A DNA stretch of 64,000 bases from Nocardioides sp. Root1257 (GTDB lineage Bacteria; Actinomycetota; Actinomycetes; Propionibacteriales; Nocardioidaceae): contig NZ_LMDV01000012.1 in assembly GCF_001425175.1 (NCBI RefSeq), forward strand, positions 153,723 to 217,722. The letters run 5' to 3'. The translations under genes and the position numbers were made by a program. Under the pieces are notes generated by a model that saw only the letters and a list, made by a program, of their open reading frames with translations, had not been told where the DNA came from and made no database searches. Each line of letters starts with the position of its first letter. The first letter of the stretch is position 1. Shown in pieces: positions 9,290 to 18,045 of the stretch.

Positions 9290-10747
9290 TCAGAAGGGGT
9301 ACGGCGCCACGTCGGGCCGCATGGTCAGCCACTGGATCTCGGTGAACGACTCGATGTTGGCCTGGGCGCCGCCGACGCGCGAGCCGTTGCCCGACGACTT
9401 CGCACCGCCGAACGGCGCGTTTGCCTCGTCGGAGACGGTCTGCTCGTTGATGTGCACCTTGCCGGAGGTGACCCGGTCCGCGATCCGCATCGCCTCACCG
9501 ACATCGCCGAGGATGCCGACCGACAGCCCGTAGTCGTTGCCCTCGATCAGCGCGACCGCCTCGTCGGTGGTCGAGAACGAGACCACCGGAGCGACCGGGC
9601 CGAAGATCTCCTCGGTCCACGCGGGGTTGTCCTGCGCGACGTCGGCGAGCACGGTCGGCTGGTAGTACGGACCGTCGTTCGTGCCGCCCGCGAGCAGGCG
9701 GGCGCCGTGCTGCACGGCGTCCTGGACGATGCCGTCGACCCGCTTGAGCTGCTTCTCGTCGATCAACGGGCCGAGCGCGACGATGCCGGACTTCGGGTCG
9801 CCCACCGGCAGGTGCTGCGCCTTCTCGGCCAGCGCTGCGACGTACTCCTCGTAGAGGCTCTCGTGCACGATGTGCCGCCCCGAGGTCATGCAGATCTGGC
9901 CCTGGTGCATGAACGAGCCGAAGGCGCCCGCGCTGGCGGCTGCGGCGACGTCGGTGCCGGGGAGCACGACCAGGGCGTTGTTGCCGCCCAGCTCGAGGTG
10001 GGCGCGCTTGAGACCGCGCGCGGCGGCCTCACCGACCTTGCGACCGGCAGCGGTCGAGCCGGTGAACGCGACAACGGCGACCTCGGGCGCCTCGACGACC
10101 GCGGCGCCGATCTCGCCGTCGCCCGGCACCAGCGACAGCACCCCGTCGGGCAGGCCGGCCTCCTCGAAGACACGCACCAGCGCGACCCCGCCGCAGACGG
10201 CGGTGCGCGGGTCCGGCTTGAGGAGCACCGCGTTGCCGAGCGCGAGCGCCGGGGCGACGGCGCGGATGCTCAGGATCAGCGGGAAGTTGAACGGCGCGAT
10301 CACGCTCACCACGCCCACCGGACGCCGCCGCGCGAAGGACCAGCGCTCCTCGTTGCTGGTCAGCACCTCTCCGGCAGGATGGCCGGGCAGGCCCGCCGCC
10401 TCGAAGCACTCGTTCGCGGCGATGTGGGTCTCGAGCCCCGCCTTCGGCGGGATGCTGCCGGCCTCGCGGACGATCCAGTCCTCGATCTCCGCGGCGTGCT
10501 CCTCGAAGAGCTGGCCAGCCCTCCTCAGCACCGCGGCGCGCTCCTCGGGCTTGCGGGCCGCCCACTCGCGCTGCGCCTCGGCGGCGCGCGTCGCGGCCCG
10601 GCGTACGTCGTCGACCGACGCGACGCCGTACTCACCCAGCGACTCGCCGGTCGCCGGCTCGACCGCGGTGGCGACGCCTCCGCCACCGTCGGTCCAGCCG
10701 TCGATGAAGATCTTCCCGGTCCAGGTCGCAGCGTCGAGGAGTGTCAT
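9290..10747 (-). CDS. NAD(P)-dependent aldehyde dehydrogenase (benzaldehyde/vanillin type)
   Basis: 485-residue ALDH superfamily enzyme oxidising aldehydes to acids. Visible motifs are APFNFPL (residues 151-157), the cofactor loop FTGSTAAG (228-235), general base E252 in LELGGN, and nucleophile C286 in HQGQICMTSGRH, then EEIFGPVAPV. The QICMTSGRH context and overall length resemble benzaldehyde or vanillin dehydrogenases rather than succinate-semialdehyde types. The ATG is seven bases downstream of CAGAAT and GGGAG is nearby. It stands alone on the minus strand, so its aromatic or aliphatic substrate is not supported by neighbours. Confidence 0.88.
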   Translation of the reverse strand: MTLLDAATWTGKIFIDGWTDGGGGVATAVEPATGESLGEYGVASVDDVRRAATRAAEAQREWAARKPEERAAVLRRAGQLFEEHAAEIEDWIVREAGSIPPKAGLETHIAANECFEAAGLPGHPAGEVLTSNEERWSFARRRPVGVVSVIAPFNFPLILSIRAVAPALALGNAVLLKPDPRTAVCGGVALVRVFEEAGLPDGVLSLVPGDGEIGAAVVEAPEVAVVAFTGSTAAGRKVGEAAARGLKRAHLELGGNNALVVLPGTDVAAAASAGAFGSFMHQGQICMTSGRHIVHESLYEEYVAALAEKAQHLPVGDPKSGIVALGPLIDEKQLKRVDGIVQDAVQHGARLLAGGTNDGPYYQPTVLADVAQDNPAWTEEIFGPVAPVVSFSTTDEAVALIEGNDYGLSVGILGDVGEAMRIADRVTSGKVHINEQTVSDEANAPFGGAKSSGNGSRVGGAQANIESFTEIQWLTMRPDVAPYPF

Positions 10748-10866
10748 GCTCCCGATTCTGACGCGCCGGTCACCAGCGGCGACGGCTCGCGCTTTCGCTG
10801 GACGGAACAGCGCGCCCGGACCTGTCAGCCGAGCCCCGCACGGCGCGCCGGTGGACCACGGCGTGT

Positions 10867-10904
10867 CGTGCGGGTTTCACCGGCTGACCGCCGAAACCCG
10901 CACG
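10867..10904. terminator. Hairpin downstream of the barbiturase-family gene
   Basis: Perfect 12-bp stem CGTGCGGGTTTC / GAAACCCGCACG with a 14-base loop, starting ten bases past the barbiturase-family stop. It probably ends the minus-strand carbamate kinase-barbiturase transcript, although no strong T-run follows, as is common at high GC. The rest of the 167-base gap up to the aldehyde dehydrogenase start shows no reading frame worth calling. Confidence 0.6.
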
Positions 10905-10914
10905 GCGACGCGTC

Positions 10915-12009
10915 TCAGCCCAGGTCGACGATCGCGGCCACGGGACCGCCACCGTCGGGGCCCTGGTGGGCCGCGGAGACCGACACGAAGACGGCCGGGT
11001 CACCGGTGACGGCAGCGGTCACGCCGCCGACGGCCGACTTGATCTGGCGGTGCCAGTGCACGTCGGAGTCGTCGAGCATCGCGTTGCGGCGACCACGGAC
11101 GACGCCGTCCTGGGAGACCTCGCACTTGAGGAAGACGTTGACGAGGCGGCCGTCGAGGTCGGAGGGGTGCGGGCGGTCGGGCAGGTCGAGGCCGGCGTCC
11201 TTGATGGCGGCCCAGATGCCGTCGGCGTCGAGGGCGTCCGCCATGACCGAGTGGCCGATCCGGTAGCGGCCGCCGACGCCGGTCGCGTTGCCGACCACGA
11301 CCACCTGGGCCTGGTCGAGCTCGACGCCCGAGGAGCACGAGGCGACCGCGGAGTACAGCGCGCGGTTGTGCATGACGTCCTCGTCCGTCGGCATCTCGAT
11401 CTCGCCGAGCGCGACGGCGATGCCGAGCGCGGTGGTGCCGTTGGAGAGGTCCATCGACTCGTGGGTGTGCTCGGTCCAGACCGTCTTGCCGCGCGACTTC
11501 GCGTCGCGGATGGTGTGGACCGTCAGCAGCGGCGTCTTGGTCTGCACGTAGTGGACGTCGGCGACGTCGGTGATGCCCGCCCGCTCCATCGCGACCTTCA
11601 CGGCGTCGGCGACCTTCTCGACCATGGCGACGCGGCCGATGTCCTCGGGCAGCAGCACCTCGCTCATCGCGAAGCCGACGGTCAGGCGCGGCTCCTCGGT
11701 CGGCTCGGCGTCGGTGGTCGCGAAGATCGTCGCGTGCGGGCTGATCACGCCGTCGGTGCCGCCGGACCACACGATCGGGATCTGCTTCACCTGGTCGGCG
11801 GGCGCGCCCTTCTCGACCAGCACCTCGCGGAAGGCCCGGTCGGAGATGATCCGGGTGTAGTCGTTGACGCCGCCGTTGCCCTCGGTCTTGCCGATGATCG
11901 CGATGACGCGGGACGCCTCCATGACGCCGTCGTCGATGAGCTTCGCGAGCTCGCTGGCGTCGGCGACGGAGTGGATCGGGACCTTGCGTACTTCGATGGC
12001 GTCAGGCAT
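10915..12009 (-). CDS. Barbiturase / cyanuric acid amidohydrolase family ring-opening enzyme
   Basis: 364 residues, matching the usual length of the AtzD/TrzD/barbiturase family, which hydrolyses barbiturate to ureidomalonate or cyanurate to carboxybiuret. Three structurally repeated domains each supply a Lys-Ser pair, all visible: K41 (IIGKTEG) with S82 (WSGGTDGVISPH), K158 (VQTKTPLLT) with S226/S227 (CSSGVELD), and K295 (VFLKCEVS) with the SVSAAHQGPDGGG segment near 343-353. AAGGAA precedes the ATG. It lies 12 bases behind carbamate kinase and ends near a hairpin, so the two form an operon. Barbiturase is favoured over cyanurate hydrolase because of the permease, molybdenum hydroxylase and carbamoyltransferase genes in the same window; the sequence alone does not settle this. 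Confidence 0.82.
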   Translation of the reverse strand: MPDAIEVRKVPIHSVADASELAKLIDDGVMEASRVIAIIGKTEGNGGVNDYTRIISDRAFREVLVEKGAPADQVKQIPIVWSGGTDGVISPHATIFATTDAEPTEEPRLTVGFAMSEVLLPEDIGRVAMVEKVADAVKVAMERAGITDVADVHYVQTKTPLLTVHTIRDAKSRGKTVWTEHTHESMDLSNGTTALGIAVALGEIEMPTDEDVMHNRALYSAVASCSSGVELDQAQVVVVGNATGVGGRYRIGHSVMADALDADGIWAAIKDAGLDLPDRPHPSDLDGRLVNVFLKCEVSQDGVVRGRRNAMLDDSDVHWHRQIKSAVGGVTAAVTGDPAVFVSVSAAHQGPDGGGPVAAIVDLG

Positions 12010-12021
12010 GACGTTCCTTCA

Positions 12022-12957
12022 CTAGTTGGGTACGACGACGGTGCCCGACGTACCGGTGACGGCGTCGGACAGGTGAGCGAGGTCGGTGATCACGGCCCGG
12101 GCGCCGCCGTTCTCGACGAACCGGCAGGCGGCGTCGACCTTGGGGCCCATCGAGCCGCTGGCGAAGTGGCCCTCGGCGGCGTGGGAGCGCAGCTCGGCGG
12201 CGGTCACGACGCCGACGTCGCGCGCCTCGGGGGTGCCGTAGTGGAGCACGGCGTGGGGCACGTCGGTGCCGATCACGAGCACGTCGGCCTCGACCGAGCG
12301 GGCCAGCAGCGCCGCGCCCAGGTCCTTGTCGATGACGGCCTCGACGCCATGCAGGCTGCCGTCGGCGTCGGCGACGACGGGGATGCCGCCGCCACCGTTG
12401 GCGATGACCACGAAGCCGGCGGCGACGAGGGCCTGGACGGCGGGCGCGTCGACGATCCGCAGCGGCTCCGGCGAGGCGACGACCCGGCGCCACCCCTTCT
12501 CGCCCCGGTCCTCCCAGGTCTCGCCGTGCTCGACGAGCACGGCGGCCTCGTCCGCGGGCAGGTAGCGCCCGATCGGCTTGGTCGGGTGCGTGAACCCGGC
12601 GTCGTCGGAGGAGACGAGGGTGCGGGTGACCACGGTCGCCGTACGACGGTCGATGCCGTGGCGCGACAGCTCCGCCTCGAGCGCGTCCATCAGCACGAAG
12701 CCCAGCGTCGCCTGCGTCTGCGCGCCGCACCAGTCGAGCGGGACGGGGGGCACGACCGCGGCGGCGATCTCGTTCTTCACGAGCAGGTTGCCGACCTGCG
12801 GACCGTTGCCGTGGGTGACGACGACCTCGACCTCGCGCTGGAGGAGGTCGGCGACCGCTGCCATCGCCACTCCGGCGGCGCCGATCTGGTCCTCGGGCCG
12901 GGCTCGGCCGTCGGCACTCGTCATGGCGTTGCCGCCGAGCGCGACCAGGACTCTCAT
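12022..12957 (-). CDS. Carbamate kinase
   Basis: 311-residue amino acid kinase family protein that makes ATP from carbamoyl phosphate and ADP, releasing CO2 and ammonia. Family marks are LVALGGNAM at the N-terminus, THGNGPQVGNLL, VIANGGGGIPVV and VIDKDLGAALLA. No arginine deiminase or ornithine carbamoyltransferase gene lies nearby, so an arginine pathway role is not supported; instead it is paired with the barbiturase-family gene, and a three-subunit carbamoyltransferase set is encoded about 33 kb away. The ATG follows TAGGTT by six bases with no ribosome site, suggesting a leaderless transcript of its own rather than read-through from the transporter 62 bases upstream. Confidence 0.92.
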   Translation of the reverse strand: MRVLVALGGNAMTSADGRARPEDQIGAAGVAMAAVADLLQREVEVVVTHGNGPQVGNLLVKNEIAAAVVPPVPLDWCGAQTQATLGFVLMDALEAELSRHGIDRRTATVVTRTLVSSDDAGFTHPTKPIGRYLPADEAAVLVEHGETWEDRGEKGWRRVVASPEPLRIVDAPAVQALVAAGFVVIANGGGGIPVVADADGSLHGVEAVIDKDLGAALLARSVEADVLVIGTDVPHAVLHYGTPEARDVGVVTAAELRSHAAEGHFASGSMGPKVDAACRFVENGGARAVITDLAHLSDAVTGTSGTVVVPN

Positions 12958-13019
12958 GGATCGAACCTAACGACCGCGCGGGGATGGTGCGATGGCAGGA
13001 CTTGCCAACAGAACGGGCC

Positions 13020-14315
13020 TCAGGCGAGTACGAAGTACCGCAGCCACACGTACAACCACGCCACGACCAGGGAGGCGAACGTGACGACGAGCCCGTAGCG
13101 GGTGAACCTCCAGAAGCTGATCGGGTGACCGGCCTTGGCCGCGATGCCGAGCACCACGACGTTGGCACCGGCCGCGACCGCGGTCGTGTTGCCGCCGAGG
13201 TCGGCGCCGAGCACGAACGCCCACCACAACGGGCTGCCGGAGCCGTCGTTGGGCGAGGCCGCGACCATGTCGTCGACGATCGGGACCGTCGCGGCGGTGT
13301 ACGGGATGTTGTCGACGAACCCGCCCACGATGCCGGAGCCGGAGAGCAGCACCGTCGAGGCCAGCAGCTCGTGCTCCCCCATCGCGTCGGCCGCGAGCCG
13401 GCCCAGGTCGCCGATGACGCCGACCTCGACCAGACCGCCCACGAGCACGAAGAGCGCCATGAAGAACGCCAGCGTCGTCCACTCGATCTCTGCGAGGAAC
13501 TCCTCGGGTGTCGCCCGGGCGACCACCACCATCGCGCCCGCGCCGAGCATCGCCACGATCGAGGGATCGAGGTGGAGTGCCGTGTGCAGGCTGAACGCGA
13601 CCATCACGACGCCGAGCACGACCAGGCAGCGCACCAGCCGGCGCCGGTCCACGATCGCGTCGCCCGGGCGGATGTCGGCGATGTCGTTGAGCGTCTCCAC
13701 CGCGAGCTCGCGGCGGAAGAGGAAGCGCGTCAGCAGGATCAGCCCACCGATGAGCACGACGGTGATCGGGAGCGAGTGCACCAGGAAGTCGTTGAACGTC
13801 AGTCCACCGCGACTGGCGATGATGATGTTGGGCGGGTCGCCGATCAGCGTCGCGGTGCCACCGATGTTGGCCGCGAGGATCAGGGTGATCAGGTACGGCA
13901 CCGGCGAGAGCCCCAGCCGCTGGCAGACCGAGAGCGTGACCGGCGCGACCAGGAGCACGCAGGTCACGTTGTCGAGGATCGGCGAGACCGCCGCGGTGAC
14001 CAGGACCAGCAGCGCCATCAGCCGCGCCGGCCGGCCCCGCGACGTGCGCGCCGCCCAGAGCGCGAGGAACTCGAACAGGCCGGTGTGCTTGAGGATCCCG
14101 ACGATCACCATCATCCCGAAGAGCAGGAAGATGACGTTCCAGTCGACGCCGGTCTCGTGGCTGAAGAACGCGCTGTCGGCGTCCACCAGCCCGATCGCGG
14201 TCATCGCCGCGACGCCACCGAGCGCGGCGGCGACCCGGTGCACCTTCTCGGTCGCGATGAAGGCGTAGGTGACCGCGAAGATCGCGACCGCGGCCAGGAC
14301 GACGGTGTGGCTCAT
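13020..14315 (-). CDS. SLC13/NhaD-type ion transporter membrane protein
   Basis: 431-residue polytopic membrane protein of the ion transporter superfamily, with about eleven hydrophobic segments. The paired signatures ILDNVTCVLLVAPV and GGFVDNIPYTAATVPIV, each followed by a glycine-rich turn (NIGGTATLIGDPPNI; DLGGNTTAVAAGAN), are the inverted repeats of NhaD/ArsB/SLC13 proteins. Candidates are Na+/H+ exchange or dicarboxylate transport. The ATG giving MSHTVVLAAV is chosen because the longer frame upstream encodes a low-complexity shadow of the band-7 gene. It sits between that gene (ten bases) and carbamate kinase; a malonate-exporting or importing role would suit the neighbours but is speculation. 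Confidence 0.8.
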   Translation of the reverse strand: MSHTVVLAAVAIFAVTYAFIATEKVHRVAAALGGVAAMTAIGLVDADSAFFSHETGVDWNVIFLLFGMMVIVGILKHTGLFEFLALWAARTSRGRPARLMALLVLVTAAVSPILDNVTCVLLVAPVTLSVCQRLGLSPVPYLITLILAANIGGTATLIGDPPNIIIASRGGLTFNDFLVHSLPITVVLIGGLILLTRFLFRRELAVETLNDIADIRPGDAIVDRRRLVRCLVVLGVVMVAFSLHTALHLDPSIVAMLGAGAMVVVARATPEEFLAEIEWTTLAFFMALFVLVGGLVEVGVIGDLGRLAADAMGEHELLASTVLLSGSGIVGGFVDNIPYTAATVPIVDDMVAASPNDGSGSPLWWAFVLGADLGGNTTAVAAGANVVVLGIAAKAGHPISFWRFTRYGLVVTFASLVVAWLYVWLRYFVLA

Positions 14316-14325
14316 CGGCGCCGGC

Positions 14326-14862
14326 TCACAGCAGGGGTACGTCGATCTCCACGAGCTCGAGGCGCACCGACTCGACGCCGTGCTCCCGGGTCGCCGACTG
14401 GACCGGGCGCAGCAGCGGCCGCACCGCGACCGCCGCCGCGTCCGGCAGGCCTCCCACCGTCCACGACGCCACGGCATCGGCGAGGACGGCCTCGGCGGCC
14501 AGCTCGGCGTCGGGCCAGGGGTCGACGTACGGATCACCCGGCTCGGGCGGCGCGACCCGGATGGTCAGCTCCACCAGGAGCAGCACGGGCACACCGTCGC
14601 GCGTCGTCGCCCGGACGCCGACCGGCATGTCGTGCTCCAGAGCGAGCTGGGCCTCGAACCTCTCGAGCACCGGCACCCGCCAGGCCCACCCACGGTAGTG
14701 GACCCGACGGACCCTGCCGCGGCGCACGACCACGACCACCTGGTCGGAGACGACCCGGCGCAGGGCGCTCGCCGCGACCACCAGCAGCACGAGGCCGGCG
14801 ACCACGCCCAGCACCCAGGGCGAGCTCGGGTCGAGGACGGCGTGCGTCTCGGCGGTCTTCAT
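14326..14862 (-). CDS. Membrane-anchored band-7 (SPFH/slipin-like) protein
   Basis: 178 residues with one transmembrane segment (LGVVAGLVLLVVAASAL, about residues 17-33), then RRVVSDQVVVVVRRGRVRRV and ALEHDMPVGVRATTRDGVPV, the standard start of an SPFH/stomatin domain that scaffolds membrane microdomains. The domain is shorter than in slipins and lacks a long coiled-coil tail. A strong GGAGGG ribosome site sits nine bases before the ATG. It is the first gene of the leftward group with the transporter and is divergent from a sensor kinase. Precise role unknown. Confidence 0.75.
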   Translation of the reverse strand: MKTAETHAVLDPSSPWVLGVVAGLVLLVVAASALRRVVSDQVVVVVRRGRVRRVHYRGWAWRVPVLERFEAQLALEHDMPVGVRATTRDGVPVLLLVELTIRVAPPEPGDPYVDPWPDAELAAEAVLADAVASWTVGGLPDAAAVAVRPLLRPVQSATREHGVESVRLELVEIDVPLL

Positions 14863-14918
14863 GGCGGGTCTCCCTCCGTCGGACACCTCGAGTCTTCGTG
14901 AGCGGAGGGCCACGGAGA

Positions 14919-14936
14919 ATGGGGTCTACCACCCAT
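14919..14936. promoter_or_regulatory. Candidate dyad between band-7 gene and sensor kinase
   Basis: ATGGG-N8-CCCAT imperfect dyad in the 142-base divergent gap. NarL-type regulators bind GC-rich dyads of this size, so it may be an autoregulatory site of the adjacent two-component pair. Weak evidence: arms are only five bases. Confidence 0.25.
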
Positions 14937-15004
14937 CTCGGTCCCGGATCGAACGCCGACCATGGACCTGGCAACCGGTCGTCGGCGAGGCTGGAGACGT
15001 GCCC

Positions 15005-15841
15005 GTGTACTGGAAGGTCTTCCTGATCAACGGCACCGTCCTGGGCGCCGCGACGCTGTCCCTGGTGCTCGCGCCGGTGAGCGTCTCGCGCCAGGTCGTC
15101 GTCTCGGAGGTGCTCGTCCTCACCATCGGTCTCGGGATCATGCTGCTCGCCAACGCCCTGGTCCTGCGCACCAGCCTGGCCCCGGTCGACCGGGTGATCC
15201 GGGAGATGCGTGCCGAGCAGGACGCGAGCAACGCCCGGGCCCTCGCCGCGCAGGAGGCAGAGCGGCACCGGATCGCCCAGGAGCTCCACGACGAGGTCGG
15301 GCAGAACCTGACGGTCGTGCTCCTCGGCCTCAAGCAGCTCGAGCGGCGCGCGCCCGCCGACCTCGCGGCCGAGCTCGCCCTGCTGCGGGAGGCGACCCGC
15401 GACGGCCTCGACGACGTACGACGCGTCGCTCGGCAGCTGCGCCCCGGGGTGCTCGAGGACCTCGGGCTGACCAGTGCGCTCGCGTCCCTGACGAACGACT
15501 TCGCCGAGCACAGCGGCGCGTCGGTGCGTCGCGTCGTCGCACCGGGCCTCCCGCCGCTGACGAGCGAGGCGGAGCTCGTCGTCTACCGCGTGGCCCAGGA
15601 GGCGCTCACCAACGCGGCCCGGCACGCCGCCGCGCACGACGTGACGCTGTCGCTGACCCGTGCCGGCGACCGGGTGGTGCTGGAGGTCACGGACGACGGG
15701 CACGGCTTCGACACCACCCGGGACGGCGCCGGCCTGCGCGGCATGCGGGAGCGCGCCACCCTGGTGGCCGGCGACCTCACGCTCAGGAGCGCGTCGCACG
15801 GTACGACGGTCCGGCTCGCCGTACCGGTGGCTCCCGCGTGA
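15005..15841 (+). CDS. NarL-type sensor histidine kinase
   Basis: 278-residue membrane sensor kinase. Two hydrophobic segments (about residues 5-25 and 32-55) anchor it with almost no external loop, so it probably senses a membrane signal. The HisKA_3 box is HRIAQELHDEVGQN with phospho-acceptor H95, followed by the HATPase motifs VAQEALTNAARHA, VTDDGHGFD and GLRGMRERA. Two GTG codons compete as start; the second (15005) is preferred since GGAGA lies seven bases upstream. The stop overlaps the response regulator start as GTGA, so the pair is translationally coupled. Confidence 0.9.
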   Translation: MYWKVFLINGTVLGAATLSLVLAPVSVSRQVVVSEVLVLTIGLGIMLLANALVLRTSLAPVDRVIREMRAEQDASNARALAAQEAERHRIAQELHDEVGQNLTVVLLGLKQLERRAPADLAAELALLREATRDGLDDVRRVARQLRPGVLEDLGLTSALASLTNDFAEHSGASVRRVVAPGLPPLTSEAELVVYRVAQEALTNAARHAAAHDVTLSLTRAGDRVVLEVTDDGHGFDTTRDGAGLRGMRERATLVAGDLTLRSASHGTTVRLAVPVAPA

Positions 15842-16497
15842 CCGCCGCGCGGCTGCTGCTGGCCGACGACCACGCGCTGGTGCGCCGTGGCGTCCGGCTG
15901 ATCCTGGACCAGGAGCCCGACCTCACCGTGGTCGCCGAGGCGGGCGACGGCGCCGAGGCCGTCGAGCTGGCCCGCAGCACCGAGGTCGACCTGGTCGTGC
16001 TGGATATCGCGATGCCCCGGATGACCGGCCTCCAGGCGGCCCGCGAGATCGGCCGGCGCACGGCGAGCGGCGAGCCGCCACGGGTCCTGATGCTGTCGAT
16101 GCACGACAACGAGCAGTACTTCTTCGAGTCGCTCCGCGTCGGTGCGTCCGGGTACGTCCTCAAGTCGGTGGCCGACGAGGACCTGGTCGAGGCGTGCCGC
16201 GCCGCACTGCGCGGCGAGGCGTTCGTCTACCCCGGCGCGATGAGCGCCCTGGTGCGTGACTACCTGGACCGGATGCGGCGCGGCGAACGCGTGCCGGAGA
16301 CGGTCCTGACCGAGCGCGAGGACGAGGTCATCAAGCTGATCGCCGAGGGCAGCTCCTCGAAGGAGATCGCCCAGGCGCTCACCATCAGCATCAAGACCGT
16401 CGAGCGGCACCGCGCCAACATCCTCGGGAAGCTCGGGATGCGCGACCGCACCCAGCTGACGCGCTACGCGATCCGCGCGGGGCTCATCGAGCCCTGA
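15838..16497 (+). CDS. NarL/FixJ-type response regulator
   Basis: 219 residues: receiver domain with acidic pocket D10-D11 and phospho-acceptor D56 (VVLDIAMP), a conserved K near LKSVADEDL, and a C-terminal LuxR-type helix-turn-helix from about residue 155 (TEREDEVIKLIAEG, SSKEIAQALTISIKTVERHR). Cognate partner of the overlapping histidine kinase gene. Targets are unknown; the band-7/transporter/carbamate kinase group on the other side of the divergent gap is the nearest candidate regulon. Confidence 0.93.
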   Translation: MTAARLLLADDHALVRRGVRLILDQEPDLTVVAEAGDGAEAVELARSTEVDLVVLDIAMPRMTGLQAAREIGRRTASGEPPRVLMLSMHDNEQYFFESLRVGASGYVLKSVADEDLVEACRAALRGEAFVYPGAMSALVRDYLDRMRRGERVPETVLTEREDEVIKLIAEGSSSKEIAQALTISIKTVERHRANILGKLGMRDRTQLTRYAIRAGLIEP

Positions 16498-16503
16498 ACG
16501 GGC

Positions 16504-17241
16504 TCAGCGTCCTCCGGCGACCCGCAGCGTCGTCCCGGTGATGTACGACGCCTCGTCGCTCATCAGCCACGCCACCGCGTCGGCGATCTCGTGCGGCTCG
16601 CCCGCGCGACCGAGCGGCACCAGCGGGCCGACGCGCTCGACGCGTCCGGGCTCGCCGGCGTCCGCGTGGATGGTGGTGCGCACGATCCCCGGCGCGACCC
16701 CGACGACCCGGATCCCGTCGCCGGCGACCTCCTGGGCGAGCCCGACGGTCAACGCGTCGACGCCGGCCTTGGCCGCGGCGTACTGGACGTACTCGCCCGG
16801 GGAGCCGAGCGTCGCGGCGCCCGAGCTGATGTTGACGAGCACGCCACCACTCCCGCCGTACGACGTGCCGAGCGCGCGTACGGCGGCCCGCGCGACCAGC
16901 AGCGCCGCGGTGAGGTTGAGGTCGACCGTCGCCGCGATCACCTCGGGCGGGGTCTGGGCGAGCGGACCGAGGTGGAGGGTCGCGCCCGCGTTGTTGACGA
17001 CGCCGGTCAACGGGCCGTGCTCCGTCGCGACGGAGAACAGCCGGTCGACCGCCTCCGGCTCGGTGAGATCGGCGCGGACGACGACGCAGCGGACGCCGGC
17101 GTCCTCGACCGCGAGCCGGGCCTGCTCGGCGGCGGCGTCGTCGCTGGCGTAGCCGAGGACGAGGTCGTGGCCGTCGCGCGCGAGGCGCAGCGCGGTCGCG
17201 GCGCCGATGCCCCGGGTGCCCCCGGTGATCAGGACGGTCAT
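16504..17241 (-). CDS. SDR-family oxidoreductase
   Basis: 245-residue classical short-chain dehydrogenase/reductase. Cofactor motif TGGTRGIG (residues 6-13), VNNAGA, catalytic Ser in NISSGAA and YxxxK as YAAAK are all present, and the C-terminal SDEASYITGTTLRVAGG is typical of FabG-like members. The ATG overlaps the stop of the preceding DUF985 gene (ATGA), so the two are one operon. It converges on the response regulator with six bases between. Substrate unknown; annotation as 3-oxoacyl-ACP reductase would be over-reading. Confidence 0.88.
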   Translation of the reverse strand: MTVLITGGTRGIGAATALRLARDGHDLVLGYASDDAAAEQARLAVEDAGVRCVVVRADLTEPEAVDRLFSVATEHGPLTGVVNNAGATLHLGPLAQTPPEVIAATVDLNLTAALLVARAAVRALGTSYGGSGGVLVNISSGAATLGSPGEYVQYAAAKAGVDALTVGLAQEVAGDGIRVVGVAPGIVRTTIHADAGEPGRVERVGPLVPLGRAGEPHEIADAVAWLMSDEASYITGTTLRVAGGR

Positions 17242-17642
17242 GCCAGCTCGAAGTCGTCGAAGTCGAAGCCCGGCGACACCAGGCAGCTCACGAGCGCGTC
17301 CGCGCCGGTCGGGACCGTGCGCTGCCACACGCCGGCCGGCACGTGCGCCTGCGGCGTCGTCGCGTCGACGGTCAGGCTGACGTCGTACGACGGCGTCGGT
17401 CCGGACCCGCCGAGCTCGAGGGTCACGACGCCGTCGTGCGCCATCCAGAGCTCGTCGGAGGCCACCTTGTGCCAGGCGGACGACTCCCCCGCCGGCAGCA
17501 GGAAGTAGATGAGCGTCGCCGTCGGCCGGACCCGTCCGTCCGGGAGCGTCACGTCGACCGGCGAGCGCCAGGTCTGGCGGTACCACCCGCCCTCGGGGTG
17601 CGGCCGGAGGTCCAGGGCGTCAGCGACGGGTGGGTGCGGCAC
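17238..17642 (-). CDS. DUF985 cupin-fold protein
   Basis: 134 residues. LRPHPEGGWYRQTWRS, IYFLLPAGESSAWHKV and DELWMAHDG are the DUF985/cupin_5 hallmarks; the fold is a small RmlC-like barrel and some members are sugar epimerase-like. No function is proven for the group. The GTG start follows CAGACT by six bases (leaderless-type). Its stop overlaps the SDR start by four bases. Confidence 0.8.
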   Translation of the reverse strand: MPHPPVADALDLRPHPEGGWYRQTWRSPVDVTLPDGRVRPTATLIYFLLPAGESSAWHKVASDELWMAHDGVVTLELGGSGPTPSYDVSLTVDATTPQAHVPAGVWQRTVPTGADALVSCLVSPGFDFDDFELA

Positions 17643-17816
17643 GGCCCGAGTCTGTCACCGCGTCCACGCGGCGCGCGACAGCGAGCACGGCGTGATACAA
17701 GTCGCAATCGCCGCACCGAGCGTGACGAAACGGTCACCCCGACGGTTGACCACTCATCACGGGACGGGCACCCCCGCTCGCTCCGGACCTGTGACCAGGG
17801 GAGAGATGAGCTCGTC

Positions 17817-18023
17817 ATGAGAGTCCTCACGATGCACTCCGAGGTCGAGATGGCCGTCCGGCTCGCGACGTTCGACGCCCTCGAGCACGTGCTGCTCCAG
17901 CACGGCGCGACGCGCGTGTGGATCGACCCCGCGAGCGGACCCGACCTCGTCGTGCTGGCCGAGTTCGGCGAGGAGTCGGACGAGGCGTCGATCGAGCTCC
18001 TGCCGCCCTCCTGCTCGGCCTAG
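17817..18023 (+). CDS. Small acidic hypothetical protein
   Basis: 68 residues starting MRVLTMHSEVEMAVR. It is a compact alpha/beta-looking acidic peptide (ATFDALEHVLLQHGATRV, LVVLAEFGEESDEASIELL). GGGGAGAG lies 10-17 bases before the ATG; an overlapping ATG-started four-codon frame (MSSS) ends in the TGA that overlaps this start, so coupled initiation is possible. Not recognised as a named family. The 174-base gap upstream has no other frame of note. Confidence 0.5.
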   Translation: MRVLTMHSEVEMAVRLATFDALEHVLLQHGATRVWIDPASGPDLVVLAEFGEESDEASIELLPPSCSA

Positions 18024-18045
18024 GGGCGCCCGCTCCGGACGGGCG

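Noticed and set aside
12022..12957. Arginine deiminase pathway kinase
   Set aside because: No arcA or arcB genes in the window; partner is the barbiturase-family gene.
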